Of a DNA stretch of 64,000 nucleotides, positions 54,949 through 64,000 are shown in pieces; position 1 is the stretch's first letter; each line of letters begins with the position of its first letter. The translations under genes and the position numbers were made by a program. The stretch covers positions 11,068,951 to 11,132,950 of the forward strand of contig OY992541.1 in NCBI GenBank assembly GCA_963921195.1, given 5' to 3'. The stretch comes from Pegoplata infirma. Taxonomy: Eukaryota; Arthropoda; Insecta; Diptera; Anthomyiidae. The notes beneath the pieces were generated by a model. The model was not told the DNA's origin. It saw only the letters and a program-made list of their open reading frames with translations, and made no database searches.

Positions 54949-56120
54949 CTTCTTTGTTTTTGTTGCGGCTGTAAAACAAGATTTAATGGCATGGATTTCA
55001 TGCGCTCCGTGCACTGACTTTGAAAATGATCACGCTCTTGTTTATTATACACAGAAGAAAATAAACGAGTTGTTTTATTGACCCCATATTTGTAAATACA
55101 AATAAATTTTTCATTGAAAGTTCTCTCATACAGAAATTTGAAATATCAAGTAACGTTAGTAAATCTCTGTTTTGGAAAAAACAAGTAGAAAAGCTTAATT
55201 CGACTGGGCCGAATCCGAAATTACCTTTCTGAAAAAAAAAATTGTTTAAAAATTTTGACTTGAAATATTTTATTTTGAGTAAAAATTTTTTTAGTCATCT
55301 TTGTAAAATTTAATTATTTTTTTTTTTTTTGTGTGTAAAAAGTTTGTTTTGTAAAAATTTTGTTGTGTAAAAAATTTGTTTGAGTGAAAACAATACTTTG
55401 TGAAATATTTTCATGGCTTAAAAGACCCTTTCAAAACCCTCTTTTAGGTCACAGGAAGACCTTTGCAAAATTTAATTCACCATTTAATTTTTTATTTCAT
55501 AAATTTTAATTAATAAATTAATTCATGATTGAGCTAATTCTTTGAATTATTTAAAAAATAATTATTTCGTTTTGTGAAAAATTTAATGTTAATTCAAAAA
55601 ATTAATTCATTATGAATTAATGCTTTATGAATTAATTAATTTGAATTAATTCATTTTTGAATCAAAGAGTATAAGAAAGAGATGCAGTTGCAGAGATTTA
55701 AAAATCTTCGGCAAAACGAAATTTTTTGGAGAATCACACTTGATACTTGCTTTGTTCACTTTCGTAAATTGGAGACAAATTTCTCTAACACATCCTTATA
55801 TTTAAAGAGGAATAACGGAAAAAACACCAACACTGTCTCAGTTTTTGTTGTGTAAATCAAAGTAACAAAATATGAAGTGTGATGCTGAAATTATTTTCAC
55901 TTGCAAAATATCATAGCGCTTGTTGTTGTAAAAATTGAGCGACTGTTACCCATTGTTTTGAATTGCATTTTTTGAACTTTTGTTTATTTATTCAGTTTGA
56001 ATGGAATTTTTAAAATTAAATTTACTGTTGTACGGTCTATTTGATTTATTAAAACGATGAAAAATTGGTATAAACCAAAATGTTTGCAAGCGAAAACAAG
56101 AGTATTCAAAGATCTGGTGA
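54949..56120. other. Mostly unique DNA right of the 10-kb element
   Basis: 54949-55081 contains a frame ending DLMAWISCAPCTDFENDHAL and a stop; it lacks any visible start outside the array and I do not call it. AACAAGTAGAAAAGCTTAAT at 55182-55201 with a TTCGACTGGGCCGAA hairpin is a DINE-like 3' end fragment (minus). 55480-55660 is rich in AATTAATTC. The rest shows nothing. Confidence 0.4.
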
Positions 56121-56293
56121 CAGGACATAATCCCCACGGACATTATTTATGAGGATTATGACCGAATACTTCACGGTCATAATTTCCATATAATTTATGG
56201 GAACTTCAACCCCTTCTAGAACGGTCATAATCGTAGTTGGGAATATGTCCATTAGGGCGGAGTAATTTTTTTTCGACAAAATCGTCTAGCATA

Positions 56294-57371
56294 TGAGGCA
56301 TTCCACACCAAATGTCCAGCGAAAAAAAACATGTGTCCCGTAAATTTCTGAATAGGTTGTTTGGATAGCCCTATATGTAACTAAGAAAATTGCGTTTTTG
56401 GTTTTTCAAATTTTCGAAAACTGGGCTTAGGAGGCGTGGTCAAATATTGAAAAAATGGTACAATTTTGTGGCGAGTTGCCTTGATTAAATATTTATCACA
56501 TTAAAACGGAATGCACCACAATGTCAACTTTACGATCTTATATAGTTTTGTATGGGCTATCGATTAATTTTTTTTTTTTTTGGAAAATTTTCAGAACCCG
56601 TTCTGAAATTTTCCATTTTTTAAAAAAGTCAATTTATCAAAAATCCGGGCACTTTTTTTTATTTTTTATTTATTTTTTATTTATTTTTTTAAAAGTTTAG
56701 TTGTTTGTCCATCCACACAAAAAAAAATCAGAAACACGTTCATCTTTTTTTTCGAGAAAATCGCATTTGAACTTTAAATTTTATAAAAATTTTGTTATTT
56801 GCTTGTATTTCTTTGTGTCAACAGAGCGTATGACGAATATTTATGCAATTAATATTACTCATTCGCAACTTTAAAACAAAGAAATACAAGCAAATAACAA
56901 AATTGTTGTGAAATTTAAAGTTCAAATGCGATTTTCTCGAAAAAAAAGATGAACGTGTTTCTGATTTTCTTTGTGTGGATGGACAAACATCTAAACTTTT
57001 AAAAAAATAAATAAAAAAGAAAAAAAAAAGTGGCCGGATTTTTGATAAATGAAAAATTTTAGAACGGGTTCTGAAAATTTTTCAAAAATGAATTTTTAAT
57101 CGATAGCCCATACAAAACTATATAAGAACGTAAATTTTTGACATTGTGGTGCATTCCGTTTTAATGTGATAAATATTTAATCAAGGCAACTCGCCACAAA
57201 TTTTACCATTTTTTCAATATTTGACCACGCCTCCTAAGCCCAGTTTTCGAAAATTTGAAAAACCAAAAACCCAATTTTCTTAGTTACATATAGGGCTATC
57301 CAAACAACCTATTCAGAAATTTACGGGACACATGTTTTTCTGTAGCGGGACATTTGGTGTGGAATGCCTCA
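56294..57371. mobile_element. 1.08-kb hairpin element, TGAGGCATTCCACACC ends
   Basis: Arms of about 520 bp pair along their whole length around a centre near 56840. TA on both sides. The other arm of the surrounding palindrome reads CGTCTGGGATATTTGGA without it. Non-coding. Confidence 0.9.
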
Positions 57372-57398
57372 TATTTGGACTCTGCATAAAATTCTAAT

Positions 57399-57548
57399 GG
57401 TACCTACATACGACGCAATATTATGTACAATATTCAATTATATTGATGGTGTGTGGGTAAGATTGACCATTGTACAATCGTCAATATTAACCACACACCA
57501 TCAATATAATTGAATATTGTGCATAATATTGCGTCGTCTGAAGGTACC
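57399..57548. mobile_element. 150-bp hairpin MITE, GGTACC ends
   Basis: GGTACCTACATACGACGCAA and inverted GGTACCTTCAGACGACGCAA, arms of about 65 bp (ATTATATTGATGGTGTGTGG). The right arm of the palindrome lacks it (CATAAAATTCTAAGAAAAAA in inverse). Confidence 0.88.
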
Positions 57549-57843
57549 TTAAGCAAAAATGCCGAACAAACCATGTCTCAAAAATCAGTTTTGACCACCC
57601 CCAATTTTCAAAAATAGTTTTGCACGATATACTACTTTTTTAGCTGTGCTTATTTATCATTTGGAATATATTGTTTTACTAATAAATGTTACTTTTATTT
57701 TGTATTAAGAGGTGTACCTGGTATTTTTGGGTACGGGAAATCCATATTTGATATTTATTTTGCTCTAAACCGCCGCTAGAGGGCGCTAAAAAACAAAAAT
57801 CTGGGTCTTCAATTTTTTTTTATAAAGAAGGCAGATACTCTAA

Positions 57844-58697
57844 GACAGCATTCACACTTGCGACCTTAAACAAGTTGTTCAACAAAACACCAGAATAAAA
57901 ACGTAATACGGAGTTCACACTACCGACTTTAAACATCTCATGAGTGTTTAAGCGCTAAACAATCAAAATTTGACTTGTTCCCAGATACATTTGGTTGTTT
58001 AGCTAAACAATCAAATTCGACTTGTTTCCCTGTTGAACATTTCGCTAAACATTTCAAAGGCAGGGTTCGGTATATTTCCTTTTAATTTTTCTTTATTCTA
58101 TGCCAAAAAAAAAAGATTTCATAGCAACCAGCTTCTGTATCTGTCTGCCATTTTCTTAGCAAAACATTGGAAAATTGAGAAATTATAAATATTTAAAAAA
58201 CTAATAAAAACTACTGAAAATTCAGAAAAAAGTGTGTGTTTTATTTATAATTATATTGGAAAAGCTGCACTAATAGTGAATTTTGCCTTCCATCGAAGTA
58301 TAAATATGCAAACAGCTTCGGACAGGTCCGGAACAAAAAACAGAAAAATCTTCCTATTTACTTGGAATGAGTCAATAAAAAGGTGTTCCGTGTAGTGGTG
58401 TTTTGTAAATGTTATAACAAAATTAAATATCTTGTCTTCCGCCAAAGTTTAAAAGGTTTTTAGAAATATTTTCGCAAATTTTTTCAGAATTAGGTTATGT
58501 ACGTTTGTTTACAAACGTTAAACACTCAAAGTTAAACGCGCAAAATGTAGTGTGAACGATTTTGTTTACTTTTTTAAACAAGTGGCTTAAACGAGTAAAA
58601 ATTCTCTAGTGTGAACTCCGTATAATAGACACAGAGCAAAGGCATTTTTAAACATCTCACTCTTGAACACTTCAAAACAGCAAGTGTGAACGCCATA
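57844..58697. mobile_element. PIF/Harbinger-like MITE, TAA target duplication
   Basis: GACAGCATTCACACTTGC left and TATGGCGTTCACACTTGC inverted right, with TAA at 57841-57843 and 58698-58700. A TWA 3-bp duplication is the rule for PIF/Harbinger. It contains a younger relative (57907..58622). Confidence 0.75.
57907..58622. mobile_element. PIF/Harbinger-like MITE nested in its relative
   Basis: TACGGAGTTCACACTA at both ends (inverted) with TAA at 57904-57906 and 58623-58625. TIRs share GTTCACACT with the outer element. A 64-codon frame on the minus strand (58251..58445) has no motif and is not called. Confidence 0.8.
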
Positions 58698-59229
58698 TAA
58701 GGAGCCATTTAGACATTCCCATTTACAGTTTAATTAAATTCCAAAAACTCGCGATTTTATTCGCGATTTTATTTTTTTAAAAATACACAAAAAATTAAAA
58801 AGGTGTGTAGTTTAAGAGCTATAACTTCTTAAGTAAATGTCAGATTTTTATAATTGAAATTGAAAGCTTAAGTCCTCTTCTTTAAACGTAAAAGTTAAAA
58901 AATTACGTCATTTAAAAATTGTATTTTTAACGCAAATGCATTTTTTAGTGCATTTTCGTCAACTTTCATCCCTTTTGATGTTTTTTTTAAATTAACATAT
59001 TATTCAAATCTGCCATTTTAAGAGAAAACATCAGTCATCATTTTCATGGGACATCCCTTTTATTTTTAATATTTTTTTTTTTAAATTTTGATATTTTTTT
59101 CCATATAAAAATAAAAGATAGATTTATTTTGTTTTTAAAAATATTGTAAATAAACGTTTTTGAAATTGTTTATATTTAAAATGTTTATTTTTTATTTTTC
59201 CTTTTTTGTCAAAAAATATGTTCGTAGTT

Positions 59230-59637
59230 GTGTAAATACCATTTGGTGTTCAATTATGTCCACATATGTTAACCAGCACCAAAATTAAAGCATTTTGTAT
59301 TTTTAGGTTATGTTGAATGTACTAAAATTTTTGAGGTGTCCTTACATTTCCGTTCATAATTTTTGAACCGCTGAACCGATATCGCTCAAATGCAATACCA
59401 AACTTCTCGGGAGAACTTCCAATAAATATGTTTCAGTCATATTCGTGTAGTATTTTGGTCGTGATTACCATTTCCACAGACAGACGGACAGACGGACATC
59501 GCTAGAATGTCTTAAAATCGATCGGGTATCATGAATATATATACTTTATGGGGTCCCAGACCGATATTTCGATGAGTTACAAACATATTGACAAACTTAT
59601 ATATACCCTCTATCACTAAGTGGAGGGTATAAAAAAA
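59230..59637 (-). mobile_element. DINE-1-like element, family C, in the palindrome loop
   Basis: Shares AATTAAAGCATTTTGTATTT, CAATACCAAACTTCTCGGGA and TTTATGGGGTCCCAGACCGA with 19195..19577 and ends AGTGGAGGGTATAAAA. The 3' hairpin end is not visible. Confidence 0.78.
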
Positions 59638-60063
59638 ATCTTTTTATATGGGGATAATTAAAAAAAAATATTAAAAATAGAAGACTTTTGTGTTCTATTA
59701 TAATGATGACTGATTTTTTTTTTTGTAAAAATGTCATACTTTCATAATAAGTTAATTAAAAAAAAATCAAAAGAGGTAAAAGTTGACGAAAGTGCACTAA
59801 AAAAATGCATTTGCATTTAAAATGCATTTTTTAATGACACATTTTTTTTACTTTCACGTTTAATGAAGAGGACTTAAGCTTTCAATTTCAATTTTGATTT
59901 TACAAATCGGATATTTACTTAAGAAGTTATCTCTCATCAAACTACAACACTTTTTCATATTTTGTGATTTTTAAAAAATGAAAATCGCGTATAAAATCGC
60001 GAGATTTTGGAATTAATTAAAACTGTAAATGGGAATGCATAAATGGCTCCATAGTGTATCTAT

Positions 60064-61541
60064 TAGGGTATTCAAACGATTAACCGTTAATCGGTTAACC
60101 GATTAATTTTGGTCGATTAACTTTTCGAATAATTTAAAATTGGCAATTTTCAAATAACAAATAAACCGATTAATTTGTGTCGGTTAACCGATTAACCGAT
60201 TTTTTTTTTTGTAGAACTTATAACTTTTTTTTTTTTGGCTTTATTTTGTGTTTTGATGTTTCTTTTTTAAATTAAATTACGGTTCTGCTGAAAGAAGATT
60301 AGGTCTAAAAAAAATTATCAAACTCTCTTTTAGCAACATGTAACAACTTCGTCAAGAAAATATTTAATCGAGGTCCTAAATAGATATTTCGGTTAAAAAA
60401 ACTTAGTAACCCTAGCCAATTTTTTATACATTCCTAACAGTATACATATATTTTTCTAATAGTTTTTCATGCGACTAATCCGAATCTGATCTTAGAACTG
60501 ATCTATCTCATCTTGAGATATTTAGATTTTCGATTGACAAAACTGCATAAACTCAGATTATCGCAATGTTCGGGATCCTATAAAACCGCGAAATATTTAA
60601 TAATATTAAACATGAACCGGATGATATATGTCTGAAATTTGAGATAAAATGAAGTAAAACTGCATTTACCGTTTTTGATTTCGTTATCCTGTTTCCCAAA
60701 GTTTGAAAGGATTACATTTTAAAAATTTTTAAAATATTTTTTTTAATATTTGTACTTTTCCTATTATGCCACTGGTGATGGCAAATTAAAGAGGAGGATC
60801 CCCCCTAATATTTTATAAAATGTAATCCTCTAAAACCTTGAAGTCGTTTTAAAAGGAAACAGGATCACAAAATGAAAGACTGTAAATTCAGTTTTACTAA
60901 ATTTAGTCTCTAGTTCCAAACGTATATTACACAATTTGTGTTTAACGCCTTTTTTTTTTTGTCGGGCGGTGTAAATAGTTCAGCACATCGGAAAATACTA
61001 CTATTTTTCTTCAAAATATTTTTGAAATCCTTTAGATATCTCATTTCATTACGGAAATATCGGCCGATGAAATTACTTCAATTTCGGCACTGAAAAATAA
61101 AAGAAAACAAATTTGAAAACCAAACATTTTTTTGTTGATATTTTTAGTACCAAATTCAAAACTCTTTTAGGGGTGCATCTAAGCCCGGTAGCAATTTGGC
61201 TCAATTTTTCCTTTTTATAATTCTTTTTTTTACATTTTTTCACATTGAATTGGGGCCAATTTGGATTGGGATAATTTTTCAGGGTGCCATACAAAAATTC
61301 TTTATTTGGGATAACGGGTATTAAAAGCTCCGCCATATCGGATATATATTTCTTATTAATAAAATTCTTAAAAGTATATACAATTCGTGGTTTTATATTC
61401 AATTTTAATTTTAAACTGATATTATTCGATTAACCGAATAATTCAAATTTAACCGATTATTAACCGATTAAATCTCAACCCCGATTAATTATTTGCTCGA
61501 TTAATCGATTAAATCAGAACCTCGATTAATTGAATACCCTA
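60064..61541. mobile_element. 1.5-kb hAT-type element with exact 8-bp target duplication
   Basis: TAGGGTATTCAA at both ends (inverted), GTATCTAT at 60056-60063 and 61542-61549. Subterminal ATTAACCG/CGATTAAT words are repeated many times at each end (60085-60200, 61425-61530). No transposase. It sits in the right arm of the giant palindrome. Confidence 0.92.
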
Positions 61542-61867
61542 GTATCTATGTACACAATCTAAAGATCGAAAGTAAAAAAATACCATTTTTTTCGTACTGA
61601 TTGATGGAAAAGCGTATGTCGTACAAAACCATTTTTGAAAATTTGGGGGGTCAAAACTGATTTTGAGACATGGTTTGTTCGGCATTTTTTCTTAGAATTT
61701 TATGCAGAATCCAAATATCCCAGACGATTTTGTCAAAAATTTTGCTCTGAACAAATCACTCCGCTCTAATGTCCATCCCCTGTTGGGACTACGATCAAAA
61801 CTTTTTCGGCCAAAACCCCCATTTATATTATGGGGACTAATGCCATATTCGAATTCATTTAAACTAG

Positions 61868-62030
61868 TTTAAAGGCGCCCCAGTAGGCTAGTTGGTTGCG
61901 TGCTAGCCTATGAGTCTGGGGGTCGTGGGTTTGATTCCCACCAGAGGCCTTGGTCTGTTTCGCTACAACGAGAAGAAAGTTTCCCCATTCAATTTTAAAC
62001 ACTTTAAACGCCGTTTAATTTTGACGTTTA
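61868..62030 (+). mobile_element. tRNA-derived SINE-like sequence
   Basis: TAGGCTAGTTGG (61884-61895) fits an RNA polymerase III A box and GGTTTGATTCC (61928-61938) a B box with one mismatch, 32 bp apart. The T-arm stem GTGGG/CCCAC is intact. The acceptor stem does not pair, so this is a SINE head or pseudo-tRNA, not a working tRNA gene. The tail end is unclear because the RTE fragment follows. Confidence 0.6.
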
Positions 62031-62037
62031 AATTGTA

Positions 62038-63280
62038 TTGTACAGACGTCAATTCTATGACACCATTGCTGAAGAAGCAGAATACGCTGCATCCCGAGGG
62101 AATATGAGGGGTTTATATGATGCTGTTAAAAAGATCAGTGCGGAAAAGGTTCTCACAACACCAAATATTAAAACCAACAACGGTCTCCAACTAACCACAA
62201 TCGACGGACAACTTAACAGGTGGAAGCAGTTCTTCGAAAGCAGTGAAAATGAGGACCCTTTCATACCTTTTAATGTTTGTGAAAGACGCAACCCATGAAG
62301 GTCAATACCAACTACTCCACCTACACTTGAAGAGGTAAAGATGGCTATTGGCAAACTATAAAACAACAAATCCGCTGGCCTGGATAACATCCCACCTGAA
62401 CTCTTCAAGGCAACAAACATCATGGCATTATCGATCTAGCCTCTTATACAGAATGCCTGGTCATCATGTGAACTACCGTCCGAATGGAATGATGGAGTCA
62501 TTGTTACTATACCCAAAAAAGGTGACTTAAGCGAATGCAGTAACTGGAGAGGTATAACATTGCTCAATACCATTCAAAAGATACTAGCTTTTATTATTTT
62601 AGAACGCATCTCTTCAGTTGTAGAATCTTCTCTGCGACGTGAACAAGCTGGGTTTAGACCTAACAGAAGCTGTGTTGACCAAATAAATTCACTAAGAATA
62701 ATTGTCGAACAATCGGTTGAATTCAACTCACCATTATTTTTACTATTTGTCGACTTCAAAAGAGCCTTCGATACTATTAACAGAAATGCTATTTGGTATT
62801 GCTTGCGTCATATTGGGATTCCGGAAATGATAATCTCCTTAATAAAAGAACTATACCGCGATGCTTCATGCAAAGTCCGTTTTAAAGGTCATGATAGTTC
62901 TAGCTTTAACATCAACAAGGGTGTAAGACAGGGTTGTGTTCTTTCGCCTATTCTTTTTCTAATAGTGCTTGATTATGTAATGGTACAAACAAACAAAGAA
63001 GCTCCCGATGGAATCCAATGGCATCTGAACCAAAGGCTGCATGACCTGGATTATGCAGATGACATATGCATGATGTCGCATACACTGTCTGGCATACAAC
63101 ACAAGTTAAACAGACTTAAGGAAAATGCGCTTAGAGTGGGCTTAGAAATTAATGTCCCTAAAACAAAATTGATGCGGCTAAAAACAAACAACACTGCTCC
63201 TATTTTTCTCAACAACGAACGAATTTCCGAAGTTCAAAAATTCTGCTACCTTGGCAGTATAATCACCACAGATCAGGGAT
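62038..63280 (+). pseudogene. RTE-type LINE fragment, linker and reverse transcriptase
   Basis: One reading frame through the whole stretch with three nonsense codons (TGA 62296, TAA 62359, TAG 62437) and no frameshift. Order: linker (AEEAEYAASRGNMRGLYDAV), NKSAGLDNIPPELFK, WNDGVIVTIPKKGD, EQAGFRPNRSCVDQI, FVDFKRAFDTI (motif A), GVRQGCVLSPILF (motif B), DYADDICMMS (motif C), and the thumb to FCYLGSIITTD, where it breaks off into a different repeat at about 63280. Endonuclease and C-terminus are missing. It is related to, but clearly different from, the copy at 51680..52793. Confidence 0.85.
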
Positions 63281-63616
63281 GTTAAATGAGGTTTTCAATT
63301 TTGTACCAACTTTCAAAAAAAATTGTACTTTTTGGACCCTCACGGTACCATTTTTTTAAACTTAACTGAAACAAATGAGTGTTAATTCGGTTTTACTGAA
63401 TCTTCTATACCCCCCCCCTCCAAAAAAAAAAATTCAAACAATTTAAAAAAACAAAAACATTTTTCAGGGGCGTTTTTAAACAATTTCTTGAAATCTATTC
63501 TGCAGAAAAATGTCACATTTTTCGATGCTTTATCTATAGGAAATACACTAAGAATTTTAGAGTTTTTCGACAGGAAAAATGTATCTGAGTGCGTAAACAT
63601 GAAAAATTAATCAATA
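63281..63616. repeat. Repeat also found at 42110..42345
   Basis: GGATGTTAAATGAGGTTTTC, TTGTACCAACTTTCAAAAAA and CGTTTTTAAACAATTTCTTG match 42110-42345 in inverse. Includes a C-run at 63410-63419 and ATTCGGTTTTACTGAAT, a worn DINE-like hairpin. No gene. Confidence 0.6.
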
Positions 63617-63994
63617 GCCCTGTTTTTTGCAGACCGGATTAAGATTAGGATTAACTCTATTTAGTTAAAAAATGGGTCAAATCAAGTCCAAAGTTTTTTT
63701 TTTATATTGTTTTTCTGAATTTACATCCAATTAGTTAATATAAACAGGAAAAAAATTAAGCGTTGTCCAAAATGTAAAACGGTATAAATAAATTTGAGTT
63801 AATCCTAGGATTTAACTAAATTTATTTTTCATTCTTTGCATTTTGGACAAAGCTTAATTTGTTTTTCTGTTTATATTGTAATTGTATGTAATTTTAGAAA
63901 AAAATTATAAAAAAAAATTCTGGACTTGATTTGACCCATCTTTTAACAAAATAAAGTTAATCCAAATCTTAATCCGGTCTGCAAAAAACAGGGC
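63617..63994. mobile_element. Hairpin MITE, TA-flanked
   Basis: GCCCTGTTTTTTGCAGACCG at both ends (inverted), TA at 63615-63616 and 63995-63996. The arms of about 170 bp pair over most of their length (AATGGGTCAAATCAAGTCCA, TCCAAAATG). Complete, and it ends six bases before the window edge. Confidence 0.88.
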
Positions 63995-64000
63995 TAATAT

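Larger units (their letters stand above)
56121..61850. mobile_element. Giant interrupted palindrome (fold-back element)
   Basis: The left arm is 56121-56293, 57372-57398, 57549-57843, 58698-59065; the right arm is 59690-60063 and 61550-61850, in inverse order. Matching blocks: GACAAAATCGTCT, TTCTGCATAAAATTCTAA, AATGCCGAACAAACCATGTC, GGAGCCATTTA, CTTAAGCTTTCAATTTCAAT. Joining the pieces gives arms of about 0.85 kb around a loop holding a DINE-like element. Five insertions (listed separately) break the arms, each with an empty site in the opposite arm. No gene. Confidence 0.85.

Noticed and set aside
54884..55081. 66-codon frame ending DFENDHALVYYTQKKINELFY
   Set aside because: Its start lies in the 21-bp array and no splice signal or homolog could be seen. 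The unique part might be host-derived but I cannot support it.
61868..61955. Functional tRNA gene
   Set aside because: Boxes A and B and the T arm are present but the acceptor stem does not pair and no convincing anticodon arm forms; SINE-like instead.
1..64000. LTR retrotransposons or endogenous viruses
   Set aside because: No paired LTRs, gag-pol, integrase or envelope motifs were seen in any frame; retroelement coding parts are all of non-LTR type.

Overview
The window looks like nuclear DNA of a higher fly (Diptera, Brachycera, possibly a calyptrate). The DNA is very AT-rich. It carries at least fourteen copies of short elements built like Drosophila DINE-1/INE-1: a TATACCCTCCA start, GTCC-type microsatellites, a TTCGGC hairpin and a CTTACTTGTT end. 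Around them are non-LTR retrotransposon fragments, classical Helitrons and many terminal-inverted-repeat (TIR) elements. The flies-only call is an inference from these families; I cannot name the species.

Host genes are few, and both supported ones are on the minus strand. One is a three-exon gene (16949..22165, 1017 aa predicted) whose two small 3' exons lack a start codon and must be joined by splicing; every junction keeps the frame. The other is a single 3'-terminal exon (33114..33251) ending a small membrane protein; its earlier exons were not found. Everything else with coding character is retroelement-derived: an intact 336-aa ORF1 in a 1.16-kb element that lacks ORF2 (26577..27734), an RNase H tail of an ORF2 (42715..43824), two RTE-like reverse transcriptase pseudogenes (51680..52793 minus, 62038..63280 plus) and a short RNase H-tail relic in the host intron.

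Layout. 1-2.7 kb: a 16-bp minisatellite and a 146-bp tandem repeat. 2.7-12.8 kb: fold-back elements, three DINE-like copies and tandem arrays. 12.8-16.4 kb: a 3.6-kb TIR element with seven copies of GTCAGTAACGTCAC and two nested insertions. 16.9-22.2 kb: the host gene. 23.6-26.3 kb: a TA-flanked element holding a hAT with a palindromic tandem array. 26.5-28.5 kb: a DINE-like element split by the ORF1-only LINE. 30.2-33.1 kb: a Helitron ending 26 bp beyond a host stop codon. 33.9-42 kb: palindromes, TTCGGC and GAATGCATTC repeats and more DINE-like copies. 45-55 kb: a 10-kb element bounded by inverted arrays of a 21-bp repeat, with up to four levels of nesting inside. 56.1-61.85 kb: one giant palindrome whose arms are broken by at least five datable insertions. 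62-64 kb: an RTE pseudogene and a hairpin MITE.

The strongest evidence is internal. Several elements are flanked by exact target-site duplications (four 8-bp, one 7-bp, several TA or TAA). In the palindromes the unbroken arm serves as the empty site for the broken arm. All homology calls come from reading motifs, not from database searches.
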